Part shown: in pieces, positions 38,304 to 47,037 of the stretch | Position numbering within the stretch: the stretch's first letter is position 1 | How the letters are laid out: every line of letters starts with the position of its first letter | NCBI GenBank assembly: GCA_030949565.1 | Contig: JAUZSK010000051.1 | Span: 1-64,000, forward strand | Length of the DNA: 64,000 bases | From: Enterobacterales bacterium | GTDB lineage: Bacteria > Pseudomonadota > Gammaproteobacteria > Enterobacterales > Kangiellaceae | Direction of reading: 5' to 3' | Position numbers and translations under genes: made by a program | Notes under the pieces: model-generated | Told to the model about the DNA's origin: nothing | Seen by the model: the letters and a program-made list of their open reading frames with translations, nothing else | Databases searched by the model: none

Positions 38304-38403
38304 CTTTAACGCACCCTTAAGCGGACAAAAATAGTTGATTAGAATGTGAAGCGAAGCGGAACCTAACCAACTGTTTTTGTTCCGTTTGAAGTGCTTGTTA
38401 GGC
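38304..38403 (-). other. attC site h (GyrI-like cassette)
   Basis: Minus strand begins GCCTAACAAGCACTTC and ends GGTGCGTTAAAG. AACGGAACAAAAACAGTTG and CAACTATTTTTGTCCGCTT form a long stem. It follows the GyrI-like stop by about 20 bases. Confidence 0.82.
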
Positions 38404-38422
38404 TTTTGTACGCTGAACTAGA

Positions 38423-38887
38423 TTACAGTATTGGAAGATACACATCTGTGATCATATCCGACTCTTTAATTTGAGGGCCAACATTAACATAATGAAAAAA
38501 AATAGGAAAATTAGTAAGTGTTTCACCACTTTTAGGTAACCACTCTTTATATAAGTCTCTCGCTGTAGTCATATTTTCACGTGAGCCGACATGACGAACT
38601 TTTGCACAACGTAGGGCTGGAATCGTTTTAGCAACAACTCCATAGATATTTTCAGCAACGTCATGAGCAATAGAAACACATAAATCCACTCGATAATCTG
38701 ATGGTAAAACCGTATTAGGATCATTGTAATGAATTCCATAACTACGGTTAATATCCGAAGGTGGTAATTTGCTTTCTTTACGCCAATCAACAAGCTTCTT
38801 AATAGATTCATTTTCAAGAGTAGGTGAACCGTGATGTTCAACAACCGCAACTTTTGTTTTAGGAAAGTTAATTATTTCAACGTCCAT
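38423..38887 (-). CDS. GyrI-like small-molecule-binding domain protein
   Basis: 154 residues with a single GyrI-like/AraC effector-binding domain: KTKVAVVEHHGSPTLENESIKKLVDWRKE, then GIHYNDPNTVLPSDYRVDLCVSI and CAKVRHVGSRENMTTARDLYKEWLP. No DNA-binding domain is present. Stand-alone members bind hydrophobic ligands, or inhibit gyrase in the case of SbmC. It is the first cassette of the array, preceded at 38910 by a GTTAGGC core and followed by attC h. An AGGAG site precedes the ATG. Confidence 0.87.
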   Translation of the reverse strand: MDVEIINFPKTKVAVVEHHGSPTLENESIKKLVDWRKESKLPPSDINRSYGIHYNDPNTVLPSDYRVDLCVSIAHDVAENIYGVVAKTIPALRCAKVRHVGSRENMTTARDLYKEWLPKSGETLTNFPIFFHYVNVGPQIKESDMITDVYLPIL

Positions 38888-39289
38888 ATATACTCCTAAC
38901 TAAAGAAAAGCCTAACAGTTGATTCTAAGTAAGCGTTCCTTAGATACACTTTCCTTAGTTTTTTTAATTTGAAAACACAATATACGTAAAAATCTCTTAA
39001 AAATCTAGTACCTTGAGGGATCTCTATGATTGTAGAAAAAACAATCGAGTCATTGTTCCTTTGTTTTCTGCTTTAACACTTAAAGCATCAATCAATCGCC
39101 ATTTAATTTAAGCTATATAAATCAAAGGTATACACTTCTAAAACTAATAGTCAAATATAAAAAGAGTAACTCTTCCTTTGTTTTCTGGGTGATTTTTGAA
39201 GAATATTCTTGATATGTACCGGCATTAGTAGTCGTTTAATGAGTAATTAAAATATGAGGCTATTTGTTATGGAAGATATACCCATAATT
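38888..39289. other. Upstream flank of the cassette array
   Basis: About 400 bases with no recognisable gene and no integrase remnant. A 15-bp direct repeat, TTCCTTTGTTTTCTG, occurs at 39056-39070 and 39173-39187. GATTGT and ACAATC form a small hairpin near 39030. Confidence 0.5.
38910..38916 (-). other. Integron core recombination sequence at the array's upstream edge
   Basis: GCCTAAC on the plus strand (GTTAGGC on the minus) lies 23 bases before the first cassette start. No second arm or hairpin follows to the right, as expected for an attI crossover point rather than an attC. Confidence 0.5.
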
Positions 39290-40174
39290 TTACTTTGAAT
39301 TATAGTCTCCCTCTAACTGATATTGTTTAGTCACTTTATTTTTCGGACAAACAAACTGCAAATAGCAGGACTGTAGCATAAGATCAGGTTGCGACACTGG
39401 AATTATTCGGTTGGGATCTTGAAACTCTGGATTGTATAGCCGATCACCTATAATTGGATAGCCAAGTCCAGATAAATGTTTTCTGATTTGATGTTTTCTA
39501 CCGGTTTTTATTTCAACTATCAGTTGCGATCGCTGGTTATCTTTATCTAATTCCACTGATTCCACCAAACTAACCGCCTTTTTACTATCGATGGTGGTTT
39601 CAATTAATTGACCAACTAAAGACTGAGGAAATTTCCCCGTAACCACTGCTCGGTATTTTTTAGTGACCTGTCGATTTTCAAATAACTGACTCAGCTGCTT
39701 TGCCATTTTTTTGCTGTGAGCAATGAGAATTAAACCACTGGTTGCGCGATCCAATCGATGCACTAAAAAAGTTGGTCGTTGCGCGATAGAATTTTGAGTT
39801 AAACCAAATAGTTCAACCCATCGAGCGATGGCTGTATGGTCACCCCACTTGGTTCCTTGAGAAAACATACCGCTGGGTTTATTCCATACTGAATAATTAC
39901 CCTCATCCGCTACCAGTTTCGCTGCTGGTATGTCAGTAAAAAGAATCTCCGGATTATAGTAGCAATGGATAATGCTATGCTGAGGAGGTATTTTTTTTGC
40001 CCGTCTTATGCGCAGCGTTTTATTTTCAACGCTACTCCAAACGGCACCGTAAGTTAATGCTTGTTTTAGTTTTTGTTTGCTGACATTAGGATACGCATTA
40101 GAGAGATGCTGAATAACGGTGATGTCATCATCTTCAATTTTAATATGTTTTTCAATTGCTGACTTAGGCAACAC
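39290..40174 (-). CDS. RluA-family pseudouridine synthase
   Basis: A 294-residue RNA pseudouridine synthase. The catalytic motif is HRLDRATSGLILIAHS with the nucleophilic Asp. It is preceded by the NKPSG motif (SVWNKPSGMFSQG) and followed by VTKKYRAVVTG and the late GRKHQIRKHLSGLGYPIIGDRLY. The N-terminus contains an S4-like segment (NVSKQKLKQALTYGAVW). Which RNA position it modifies cannot be told from sequence here. It is the first backbone gene right of the integron region. Confidence 0.9.
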   Translation of the reverse strand: MLPKSAIEKHIKIEDDDITVIQHLSNAYPNVSKQKLKQALTYGAVWSSVENKTLRIRRAKKIPPQHSIIHCYYNPEILFTDIPAAKLVADEGNYSVWNKPSGMFSQGTKWGDHTAIARWVELFGLTQNSIAQRPTFLVHRLDRATSGLILIAHSKKMAKQLSQLFENRQVTKKYRAVVTGKFPQSLVGQLIETTIDSKKAVSLVESVELDKDNQRSQLIVEIKTGRKHQIRKHLSGLGYPIIGDRLYNPEFQDPNRIIPVSQPDLMLQSCYLQFVCPKNKVTKQYQLEGDYNSK

Positions 40175-40186
40175 GAGTAATAGAGA

Positions 40187-40570
40187 TTAAATCGAAAATG
40201 ACGAACCACAGCCGCAAGTAGTGGTTGCATTAGGGTTTTCTACTACAAAGCGAGATCCATCAAGATCTTCTTTATAATCAATTTTTGAACCGACCAAATA
40301 TTGAAAACTTAATGAATCAACCAACAGACAAACACCATCTTTTTGTACAACAATGTCGTCTTCGTTTTGGTCTTCCTCAAAGCTAAACCCATACTGAAAG
40401 CCAGAACAGCCGCCACCAGTCACAAAGGCTCGGAGTTTTAAAGCTGGGTTTTCTTCTTCAGTAATCAACTGCTTAGCTTTAGCACTGGCTGCCGTGGTAA
40501 AGATAACCGGACTAGCGGTGGCGACCACTGACTCTTCGGCGACAGTATCATTATTTGAAGATTCCGACAT
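40187..40570 (-). CDS. erpA: Iron-sulfur cluster insertion protein ErpA
   Basis: An A-type carrier delivering Fe-S clusters to apoproteins such as those of isoprenoid synthesis. 127 residues from ATG 40570. Cluster ligands are in [14 protein letters not shown] and the C-terminal [10 protein letters not shown]. The N-terminal extension ([15 protein letters not shown]) is longer than in E. coli. It lies 12 bp upstream of the pseudouridine synthase gene on the same strand and just after the bactofilin ORF, the erpA-bactofilin proximity common in gammaproteobacteria. Confidence 0.95.
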   Translation of the reverse strand: MSESSNNDTVAEESVVATASPVIFTTAASAKAKQLITEEENPALKLRAFVTGGGCSGFQYGFSFEEDQNEDDIVVQKDGVCLLVDSLSFQYLVGSKIDYKEDLDGSRFVVENPNATTTCGCGSSFSI

Positions 40571-40679
40571 AAATGTTCTCAATGGGTTAATTTTGCTGAA
40601 GTTGGAAAGAGCCCTTTGCTTATTGTCCAGTCATTTTGAATGATAAGGATTACAGCCAAAAGGGCCAATTTGCTGGCTG

Positions 40680-41879
40680 TTACTTCATTTTATCACTTTC
40701 TGCCGATACCACACTATCTTTCTTAGCATTTTTACTGGTTTGATGAGAAATTAACTTCTGCTTTTCTTCACGGTGTACCATTTGACCATTAACCTCAGCT
40801 CCCATCGCCATCTCGATCAACTTATAGTAGACATTGCCTTCAATCCGAGCATCAGCCATTAGCTCCGCATGTACTAAGGCATGAACATCACCTTTAACCC
40901 GACCTAAGATCATGATATGTGGGACTTTGATTTGACCTTCTACAAATCCATTATTACCAATGGTTAAAAGCGAATTTTCCGCTTCTTCGGCACTAATATC
41001 GCCTTTAACATGACCGTCTATATAGAGCACTCCGGTAAAACTAATATCGCCGGTAATCTTGGTTCGCTTACAGATCAGTGTGTCTGCAGCACCAGCTTTG
41101 GCCTTCGGTGACTTCTTTTTATTCATACCTAGCATAATTTTGCCTCTCTTCTGGTTTCCAAACAAGTTGTTTTTTGCGGTTTGATTTTTACGTCGCCCTT
41201 TGGTCTTGGCGCCAATACTGATAGTTTTTGCGGTAAAACCCTCAGGTAATTTTATAAACCCTTGAAAATTCTGAAAATATTTAAACTGAAACTGGAAAAA
41301 TTTAGGCTTAAAACTGCCTAAATGCTTAAAGGTGTAAGTTACTTCTTTCGCTTCAGCTTGTGGCTGCTCGATGTTGCTCTGTAAACCCGAGACTTTAAGC
41401 ATCAAGTTGCCTTTTAAATAAGTATTTTGCTTGCCTGCCTGGATCAGAGTGGCTCTAAAATGAAACAGACCTTCAAGCTCAGTTTTGCCCAAACTAAATG
41501 AATCCACAGCCAATCCATCTTTATCCAGCTCTGGCGCTAGAATACGACGGTAAAATTTTAGCTCTTTTAGCTGTTCTTTTTGTTGCTGCTGCATTTGTTT
41601 GACTGAGTTTACTAGCTCTTGACTGGATAAATTATCCACTTGGGAGGATTGCTGCTGCATAACCAGTGATTCTTTGGCTTTATTTAACTCAATTTGAGTT
41701 TGATTTAATGCCTCTAGCGTCTGGCCAAGACTTAGCTTGGTCTGGCTTAGATCATCTAGTGCCAAATATCGACCAAAAATAAAGGTTCCGATCATCAATA
41801 GAACCAGTATAGAGGCGACGCAAGTATACCAAAGGTTGGATTTTTGCTCTTTTATAACTAAATTATTGCCATTCATCAT
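40680..41879 (-). CDS. DUF6776 protein continuous with bactofilin (one ORF)
   Basis: A single 399-residue frame containing two normally separate proteins. Residues 1-240 are DUF6776-like: one transmembrane helix (LWYTCVASILVLLMIGTFIF), a coiled coil (LSLGQTLEALNQTQIELNKAKES) and a beta-rich domain ending FTAKTISIGAKTKGRRKNQ. From MLGMNKKKSPKAK (ATG 41135, with AGAGAGG upstream) the sequence is a complete bactofilin: ISFTGVLYIDGHVKGDI, VEGQIKVPHIMILGRVKGDV and EVNGQMVHREE. Bactofilins polymerise into cytoskeletal filaments. Either the junction is a true fusion or an indel removed the DUF6776 stop. An alternative frame ends in TAA at 41119-41121, overlapping the bactofilin start. Confidence 0.85.
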   Translation of the reverse strand: MMNGNNLVIKEQKSNLWYTCVASILVLLMIGTFIFGRYLALDDLSQTKLSLGQTLEALNQTQIELNKAKESLVMQQQSSQVDNLSSQELVNSVKQMQQQQKEQLKELKFYRRILAPELDKDGLAVDSFSLGKTELEGLFHFRATLIQAGKQNTYLKGNLMLKVSGLQSNIEQPQAEAKEVTYTFKHLGSFKPKFFQFQFKYFQNFQGFIKLPEGFTAKTISIGAKTKGRRKNQTAKNNLFGNQKRGKIMLGMNKKKSPKAKAGAADTLICKRTKITGDISFTGVLYIDGHVKGDISAEEAENSLLTIGNNGFVEGQIKVPHIMILGRVKGDVHALVHAELMADARIEGNVYYKLIEMAMGAEVNGQMVHREEKQKLISHQTSKNAKKDSVVSAESDKMK

Positions 41880-42049
41880 GCGCGTAGAAACTTTTTTACT
41901 ACTTAATCCCCTAGTTTATCTTAAAACTACCAATATTTCATGGACTGCTGCCAATTAAAACAATAAATTTGTCGACCAATACAGGGTTACACTTGGTGTA
42001 ATACGTTCTATACTAGCGCTTTAGGTAACCTTGTTGTGTAATTACTACT

Positions 42050-42475
42050 ATGTCCTCATTAAAATACAGCTTTCCAATGGCACTTGTTATGCTGGCGTGT
42101 GTCTGGGTTGCACCTGTTAAAGCATTTATGACACCAGAAATCAGTAGCGCCATGGATGAAGCCAATATTTGTCAAGAAATACGCTCTGTAAGTGCCTATA
42201 TCGAATGTATGACGATAAATAATAATAAAATCCTTACCGCGATAAAAGATCAAAGCCAAGTCCAGACCCAAGGATTTTCTAGAGTTAAAAAAAACAGGAC
42301 GCTTAAAAAAATTGATCTGGCGCTAAAAGCCAATCTAAAACGCTGTTTTGATGAGCAATCATTGAACCACAATCCAGCATCAGGTCAGAGGCGATATAGC
42401 TACTGCAGCTATGAAAATATGCTAGAGATTTTAATTAATGTGAGCAATCGTATTGAGATATATTCCCGTCGATAG
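42050..42475 (+). CDS. Exported hypothetical protein
   Basis: 141 residues with a signal peptide (YSFPMALVMLACVWVAPVKAF). The mature part has five cysteines (NICQEI, AYIECM, KRCFDE, YSYCSYE among them) and a helical basic middle (RVKKNRTLKKIDLALKANLKRC). I do not recognise a family. It diverges from the DUF6776-bactofilin ORF and is monocistronic. Confidence 0.6.
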   Translation: MSSLKYSFPMALVMLACVWVAPVKAFMTPEISSAMDEANICQEIRSVSAYIECMTINNNKILTAIKDQSQVQTQGFSRVKKNRTLKKIDLALKANLKRCFDEQSLNHNPASGQRRYSYCSYENMLEILINVSNRIEIYSRR

Positions 42476-42877
42476 CCAATAAAACACCACACAAAAGCAT
42501 TACTTTTACTCAAAACCCTGTTAAAAAACTGTAATATTAGCCAACAAAGGTTATTGGTAACGATTCATCGATTCAAAAACCCACCGTAACGCTTCAGCGT
42601 TGAGCCAAAAATCAGCCAATTTAAGGCAGGAAATCTAAGCAGTCTCGTTTTTGTGCCTATTTCCGAACCAAGAAATGGCTGTTTTTGAGGTAGGCCGGTT
42701 AATTACGGTTATTTATTGCAAAATTTTGACCAAGAGTATCATTATTGCCTAAATTTATTTGTCTTTTTTTATCAATAGGTTATATGCTAATTCTATGTAG
42801 TTTAAAGCTTGTCTTAGTGGTTAGCAAAAAAGGCCGGAAATTTACCCAAAAAGACAACCTCTTTCAACAAGCTTTAT
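42476..42877. other. Intergenic region upstream of the ClC channel
   Basis: About 400 bases without a supported gene. A small hairpin AACGCT-TC-AGCGTT sits at 42588-42601. No promoter could be called with confidence, and no good ribosome site precedes the ClC start. Confidence 0.4.
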
Positions 42878-44719
42878 GTGCCTACCATTGAAATTAAAAA
42901 CTCAACCAATAAGCCTAATAGCAATGCACAAAAATGTCATTTTTTTGAGTCTATCCGAATTAGATTAGCCAGCCTAGATGCGCTGTCGGCTTTGGCTGCT
43001 ATCGGATTTGTCAGCGGCATTCTTGCGGGCGGCGTGGTGGTGCTTTTTCGTCTATTTACCGAAAGCAGTTTTGTGTTATGGCATAGCGGCGATGCCATGG
43101 GTGATTTTGAAGCGACTCCCTGGTGGTTTAAACTATTTTTGCCCACTTTGGGGGGCATTGTGGTCGGATTCATCTTACTTAAGGTCGGAAAACATTATCG
43201 ACAAGTAGGCGTTGGTCATGTATTGGAGCGTATGACCTTTCATCAGGGCTATCTTAATTGGCGAAATGCGTTGGTGCAATTTCTTATTGGAGGACTCACC
43301 ATTGCCACTGGTCAATCGGTCGGGCGTGAAGGTCCAGGTATCCATCTAGGATCAACCACCGGAAGCTGGCTCGGGCAGCGCATGAAATTGCCTAATAATA
43401 GTATTCGCATTTTGGTCGGGTGCGGCACCGCGGCAGCTATATCGGCTAGCTTTAATACACCTCTAGCCGGCGTGATCTTTGCGATGGAAGTGGTCATGAT
43501 GGAATATACGGTTAGCAGTTTTATCCCTTTGATTTTATCTTCCGTATCGGCCGCTATTTTATCTCGTATTGTCTTTGGTAATAACGTTGCTTTTACCGTT
43601 CCATCGTTAGACTTACATTCGCTGTGGGAAATCCCTAACTTTGTTTTACTTGGTTTGATTATTGGCAGCATTGCAGCGCTATTTATCAAGGGTACGATTG
43701 TTGTCTCGGCTAGAGCAAAAAGCTGGAGCATCTGGCTAAAATGCAGTGTCGCGGGAACCAGTGTTGGGCTACTCGCGCTGGTAGCGCCGCAAATAATGGG
43801 GGTGGGATATGATACCGTTAACGCCGCGCTGCACGGTAATTTAACCCTAAATATTTTAATCATCGCTTTTTCAGGTAAACTGTTGGCGACGATTATCTGT
43901 TCCGGTCTCTCATTACCTGGTGGAGCTATCGGCCCTAGTATGTTTATCGGCGCGATGGTTGGCGGTATTTTAGGTTCGGTCGCCTCGATGCTGCTACCGG
44001 AATATGCCTCAGACTATGCCTTTTATGCCATGGTAGGGATGGCGACTATGATGAGCGCGATTTTGCAAGCTCCATTAGCGGCACTGATGGCGTTATTAGA
44101 ACTCACCAACAACCCTAATATTTTACTGCCTGGAATGATTGCTGTGGTAGTTAGCAACCTCGTAGTCTCTCAATTTTTTAAACAACCCTCAATATTACAC
44201 GCACAATTAAAAGCGCGCGGCTTAGAACTCCGAGTCAATCCTCTTTCGCAATTTCTGCGTAGTGTGGGAGTGGCGGGTTTGATGGAAAGAAAACTATCCA
44301 TACAGGAGAAATTTATTAGCTATGAACAAGCTGAAAAACTGCTAGAAACAACCCCCCGTTGGATTTTAATAAGACAGGACAAAGTTCCGATTTCTCTAAT
44401 GGCAGCAAATGATTTAGCTCGCTATATTTTTGAAATAAAAGAGAAACAAGCGGAATTTGAAAACAACCAAAACGAAGCTGATGAGGGTCTTTTAGCGCCA
44501 AAAGAACAACCCATCGATCTCCTCGCAATACCGGCTGACAGACAAGATATTGCGTCGGTTTATTTACAGGCCAACTTAGAAGAAGCTTTAGATACCATGG
44601 AAAGAGAAACCGTGGATGCTGTTTATGTGTTCCGAACCACAGCACCAACCGCCGATAAAATCTATGGTATTTTAACCAAAGAAGCTATCGAGTCTCATTA
44701 CAGCTATAAAAGTAAGTAA
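42878..44719 (+). CDS. clcA: ClC-family chloride channel/antiporter with CBS-like tail
   Basis: A 613-residue membrane protein. Chloride selectivity motifs are GQSVGREGPGIHLGS (GREGP), a glutamate-bearing first motif, and SGLSLPGGAIGPSMFIGAMVGG (GxFxP-like; here the gating position reads LSLPGG). About ten helices precede a C-terminal cytosolic domain with CBS features (SIQEKFISYEQAEKLLETTPRWILI, LQANLEEALDTMERE). The start is GTG 42878, and no nearby in-frame ATG exists. It could act in acid response or chloride homeostasis; channel versus exchanger cannot be decided here. Confidence 0.9.
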   Translation: MPTIEIKNSTNKPNSNAQKCHFFESIRIRLASLDALSALAAIGFVSGILAGGVVVLFRLFTESSFVLWHSGDAMGDFEATPWWFKLFLPTLGGIVVGFILLKVGKHYRQVGVGHVLERMTFHQGYLNWRNALVQFLIGGLTIATGQSVGREGPGIHLGSTTGSWLGQRMKLPNNSIRILVGCGTAAAISASFNTPLAGVIFAMEVVMMEYTVSSFIPLILSSVSAAILSRIVFGNNVAFTVPSLDLHSLWEIPNFVLLGLIIGSIAALFIKGTIVVSARAKSWSIWLKCSVAGTSVGLLALVAPQIMGVGYDTVNAALHGNLTLNILIIAFSGKLLATIICSGLSLPGGAIGPSMFIGAMVGGILGSVASMLLPEYASDYAFYAMVGMATMMSAILQAPLAALMALLELTNNPNILLPGMIAVVVSNLVVSQFFKQPSILHAQLKARGLELRVNPLSQFLRSVGVAGLMERKLSIQEKFISYEQAEKLLETTPRWILIRQDKVPISLMAANDLARYIFEIKEKQAEFENNQNEADEGLLAPKEQPIDLLAIPADRQDIASVYLQANLEEALDTMERETVDAVYVFRTTAPTADKIYGILTKEAIESHYSYKSK

Positions 44720-44835
44720 TTGATCGCGGATATAACCAAAAGTTGTTGTAACCTCTTACTAAATAAGCGTCTAATAACCAGCAACAGTTAATATTTCGTC
44801 ATTCAACTTTGATAAAATCTAAAAGAGATAGCAGC

Positions 44836-45882
44836 ATGCCACAAGAAAATATTTTACAGGATATCAGTCAAGCCATAGGTAATACTGATCTGCTTAAATT
44901 CAACTCCCTTTCACAATTAACCGGTTGTGAAATATTACTAAAATGTGAACAACAAAATCCCGGTGGTAGCATTAAAGACCGCGCGGCCCTGCAAATGATT
45001 AGCGATGCCCTAGCCAGTGGCAAGCTAAAACCGGGTATGACTATCGTTGAAGGTACCGCCGGAAATACAGGTATTGGGCTTGCGCTAGTAGCAAAAGCTT
45101 TAGCTTTAAAATTAATTGTCGTTATGCCCAAAGGTCAAGCCGCAGAAAAAGAAAGACTCATTCAACTGCACGGCGCTGAGCTAGTATTAGTCGATGCTTG
45201 CCCATTTGCCAATCAGAATCATTTCTATCATACGGCGCGAAGAATTGCACAACAAAGAGAGGACTGCTGGTGGGCCGATCAATTTGAAAATACCAGTAAT
45301 TACCAAGCTCATTATCAAAATACAGCACCCGAAATTTGGTCCCAAACCGGTGGTCATATTGATGCTTTTGTATCTGTCTGTGGCACCGGCGGTACCATCG
45401 CCGGCAATTCGAAATATTTAGCCGAAAAAAATCCTAATATTATTAATTGGCTAGTAGATCCCGATGGTTCTGGCATTCACAATTTTTTAAAAACCGGTGA
45501 ATACATCGCCTCAGCTGGAAACTCTTTTACTGAGGGCATTGCCATTATGCGATTGGTCGAAAATTTTAAAGCCGCCACCATTCATCGTTCAGTTAACTTA
45601 CCAGATAAGGATCTAGTGAAAATTTCCCGCTATGTCAGGGATAATGACGGAATTGTTTTAGGATCTAGCTCAGCGCTTAATGTCGCTGGTGCTTTATTTG
45701 CGGCAGCAAAAATGGGCAAAGGCAAGCGCATTGTCACCTTTAGTTGTGACCTCGGTGAAAGGTCCTATTCAAAACTCTGGAATGACGATTTTTTGAAGGA
45801 CAAAGGTATTGATTCTTCGGATAGCAGGGCTGAAAACCTATTCGAACAGTATCAACAATCTGAAGACTATTTACAACTATAG
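44836..45882 (+). CDS. Cysteine synthase family PLP enzyme
   Basis: 348 residues from ATG 44836, with AGAGAT upstream. The PLP lysine is in NPGGSIKDRAAL. The substrate loop reads EGTAGNTGIGLA and the phosphate-binding loop CGTGGTIAGNSKYL. A C-terminal extension (LWNDDFLKDKGIDSS onward) makes it longer than CysK or CysM of about 300-320. It would form cysteine from an activated serine and a sulfur donor. The convergent YeeE/YedE genes suggest thiosulfate or another sulfur source, an inference from context. Not called CysK or CysM because the loop is of the EGTAGNTG subtype. Confidence 0.88.
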   Translation: MPQENILQDISQAIGNTDLLKFNSLSQLTGCEILLKCEQQNPGGSIKDRAALQMISDALASGKLKPGMTIVEGTAGNTGIGLALVAKALALKLIVVMPKGQAAEKERLIQLHGAELVLVDACPFANQNHFYHTARRIAQQREDCWWADQFENTSNYQAHYQNTAPEIWSQTGGHIDAFVSVCGTGGTIAGNSKYLAEKNPNIINWLVDPDGSGIHNFLKTGEYIASAGNSFTEGIAIMRLVENFKAATIHRSVNLPDKDLVKISRYVRDNDGIVLGSSSALNVAGALFAAAKMGKGKRIVTFSCDLGERSYSKLWNDDFLKDKGIDSSDSRAENLFEQYQQSEDYLQL

Positions 45883-45896
45883 TCGTTTTGGAATGG

Positions 45897-45917
45897 CATC
45901 TAGCATCTAGCATCTAG
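45897..45917. repeat. 7-bp tandem repeat, three copies
   Basis: CATCTAG is repeated three times without interruption in the 44-bp gap between the convergent cysteine synthase and YeeE/YedE genes. Confidence 0.8.
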
Positions 45918-45926
45918 CTCTCGATG

Positions 45927-46352
45927 TTATTCCCCACAGACTCCGGTATCAAGCTGAAAACTGGGTGCAGCTATTTTTCGATAAATCCATATCCCACTTA
46001 TAATCCCCACAATCGTCACCAATGCAGCGAGTTGCCCTTCACCTAATTGAACCAATGCAATCGATGGACAAGCGCCAGTCATAGCCCAGCCCACTCCAAA
46101 CATAATACTACCGGGAATGGTGCCTGAATTATACTTTTTGGTTGCTCGATTTCGATCTTTAATCAGGGTGAAAAATCCAATCATGCTCAGGCCTATCGCT
46201 CCGGCAAAAACCAGCAGCATGGGAATATTCTGCAACAAAAATAATTCATGTACTTGTTTAAAATCAGCTAAGCCGCCAAGGCTTAAAATCAATCCCATAG
46301 CGATCCCAAGAAGCGCATGGAGAAAATACTGTTTAATCGATGTATTTTGCAT
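45927..46352 (-). CDS. YeeE/YedE family (DUF6691) half-transporter
   Basis: 141 residues, four transmembrane helices, with the conserved cysteine motif in GVGWAMTGACPSIALVQLGEG. With the neighbouring gene it forms a split version of YeeE/TsuA-type transporters that import thiosulfate or other sulfur species through conserved cysteines. It lies 37 bp after the partner gene on the same strand. The pair faces a cysteine synthase gene, consistent with sulfur assimilation. Confidence 0.88.
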   Translation of the reverse strand: MQNTSIKQYFLHALLGIAMGLILSLGGLADFKQVHELFLLQNIPMLLVFAGAIGLSMIGFFTLIKDRNRATKKYNSGTIPGSIMFGVGWAMTGACPSIALVQLGEGQLAALVTIVGIISGIWIYRKIAAPSFQLDTGVCGE

Positions 46353-46389
46353 AAATCACCTAAAACTTTGTAACTTGCGATAATTGTTG

Positions 46390-47028
46390 TTAAAAAAGAT
46401 ATCGAATTGCAAATGAAAATAGAATGGCTGCGGCAAAAAATGAGCCTGTCGCAATTAAACTTGCAGGAACCAGACGACTAACACCGCTGAGTCCATGGCC
46501 CGAGGTGCAACCACCACCAAACTGTGTTCCAAAACCAACCAACATGCCGCCGATAAGCAAGGTCATAAAGCCAGCAAAGCCAGTACCAAAAAGTGCCACA
46601 TGAGTTTCGCCAAGCGTAGATTGCAATTCAAAACCGCCTTTATAAACCGCTCCAATATAGCCGCCGATAATCAGGCTTAATAAAAAAATCAAATGTAAAC
46701 TCCAATGAGTTCTGGTCGCTACTTCTGTCACTGATTTTAGATCAACCTTTGGTTTGTTTTTGTGGCGCGACTCCATAAAACGTGCCACTTCAGCTTCGCC
46801 AAACTCGGTGATGGTAGCAGCCATTAATGCATCAGCAAAAAGTTTCGGCTGATTTAAAAAAGGTGCTTCTTCTTCATTTAAGCGTTGGTCATTTTTCCAT
46901 TCAACCACTCTTGCCCAACTTCCAGAAACACCAAGCGGTCTTTTTAACAATAAATAAAAGCCGAGAGTCAGCACCGCTAGTGCAATTGCTGTTATCCACC
47001 AGGGTAAAAAAGGTTCGCTCATATTCAA
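46390..47028 (-). CDS. YeeE/YedE family transporter component
   Basis: 212 residues with an N-terminal helix (WWITAIALAVLTLGFYLLL), a cytoplasmic linker and four more helices. The signature is GTQFGGGCTSGHGLSGVSRL, with the conserved cysteine of the sulfur-transport family. It is the upstream half of a two-gene transporter with the DUF6691 protein. An ankyrin-repeat gene ends 9 bp upstream, so the three may be one operon. Confidence 0.9.
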   Translation of the reverse strand: MNMSEPFLPWWITAIALAVLTLGFYLLLKRPLGVSGSWARVVEWKNDQRLNEEEAPFLNQPKLFADALMAATITEFGEAEVARFMESRHKNKPKVDLKSVTEVATRTHWSLHLIFLLSLIIGGYIGAVYKGGFELQSTLGETHVALFGTGFAGFMTLLIGGMLVGFGTQFGGGCTSGHGLSGVSRLVPASLIATGSFFAAAILFSFAIRYLF

Positions 47029-47037
47029 TTCCTCCGG

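Noticed and set aside
38888-39289. Integron integrase or its remnant at the array edge
   Set aside because: No tyrosine recombinase boxes were readable in any frame between the core site and the pseudouridine synthase.
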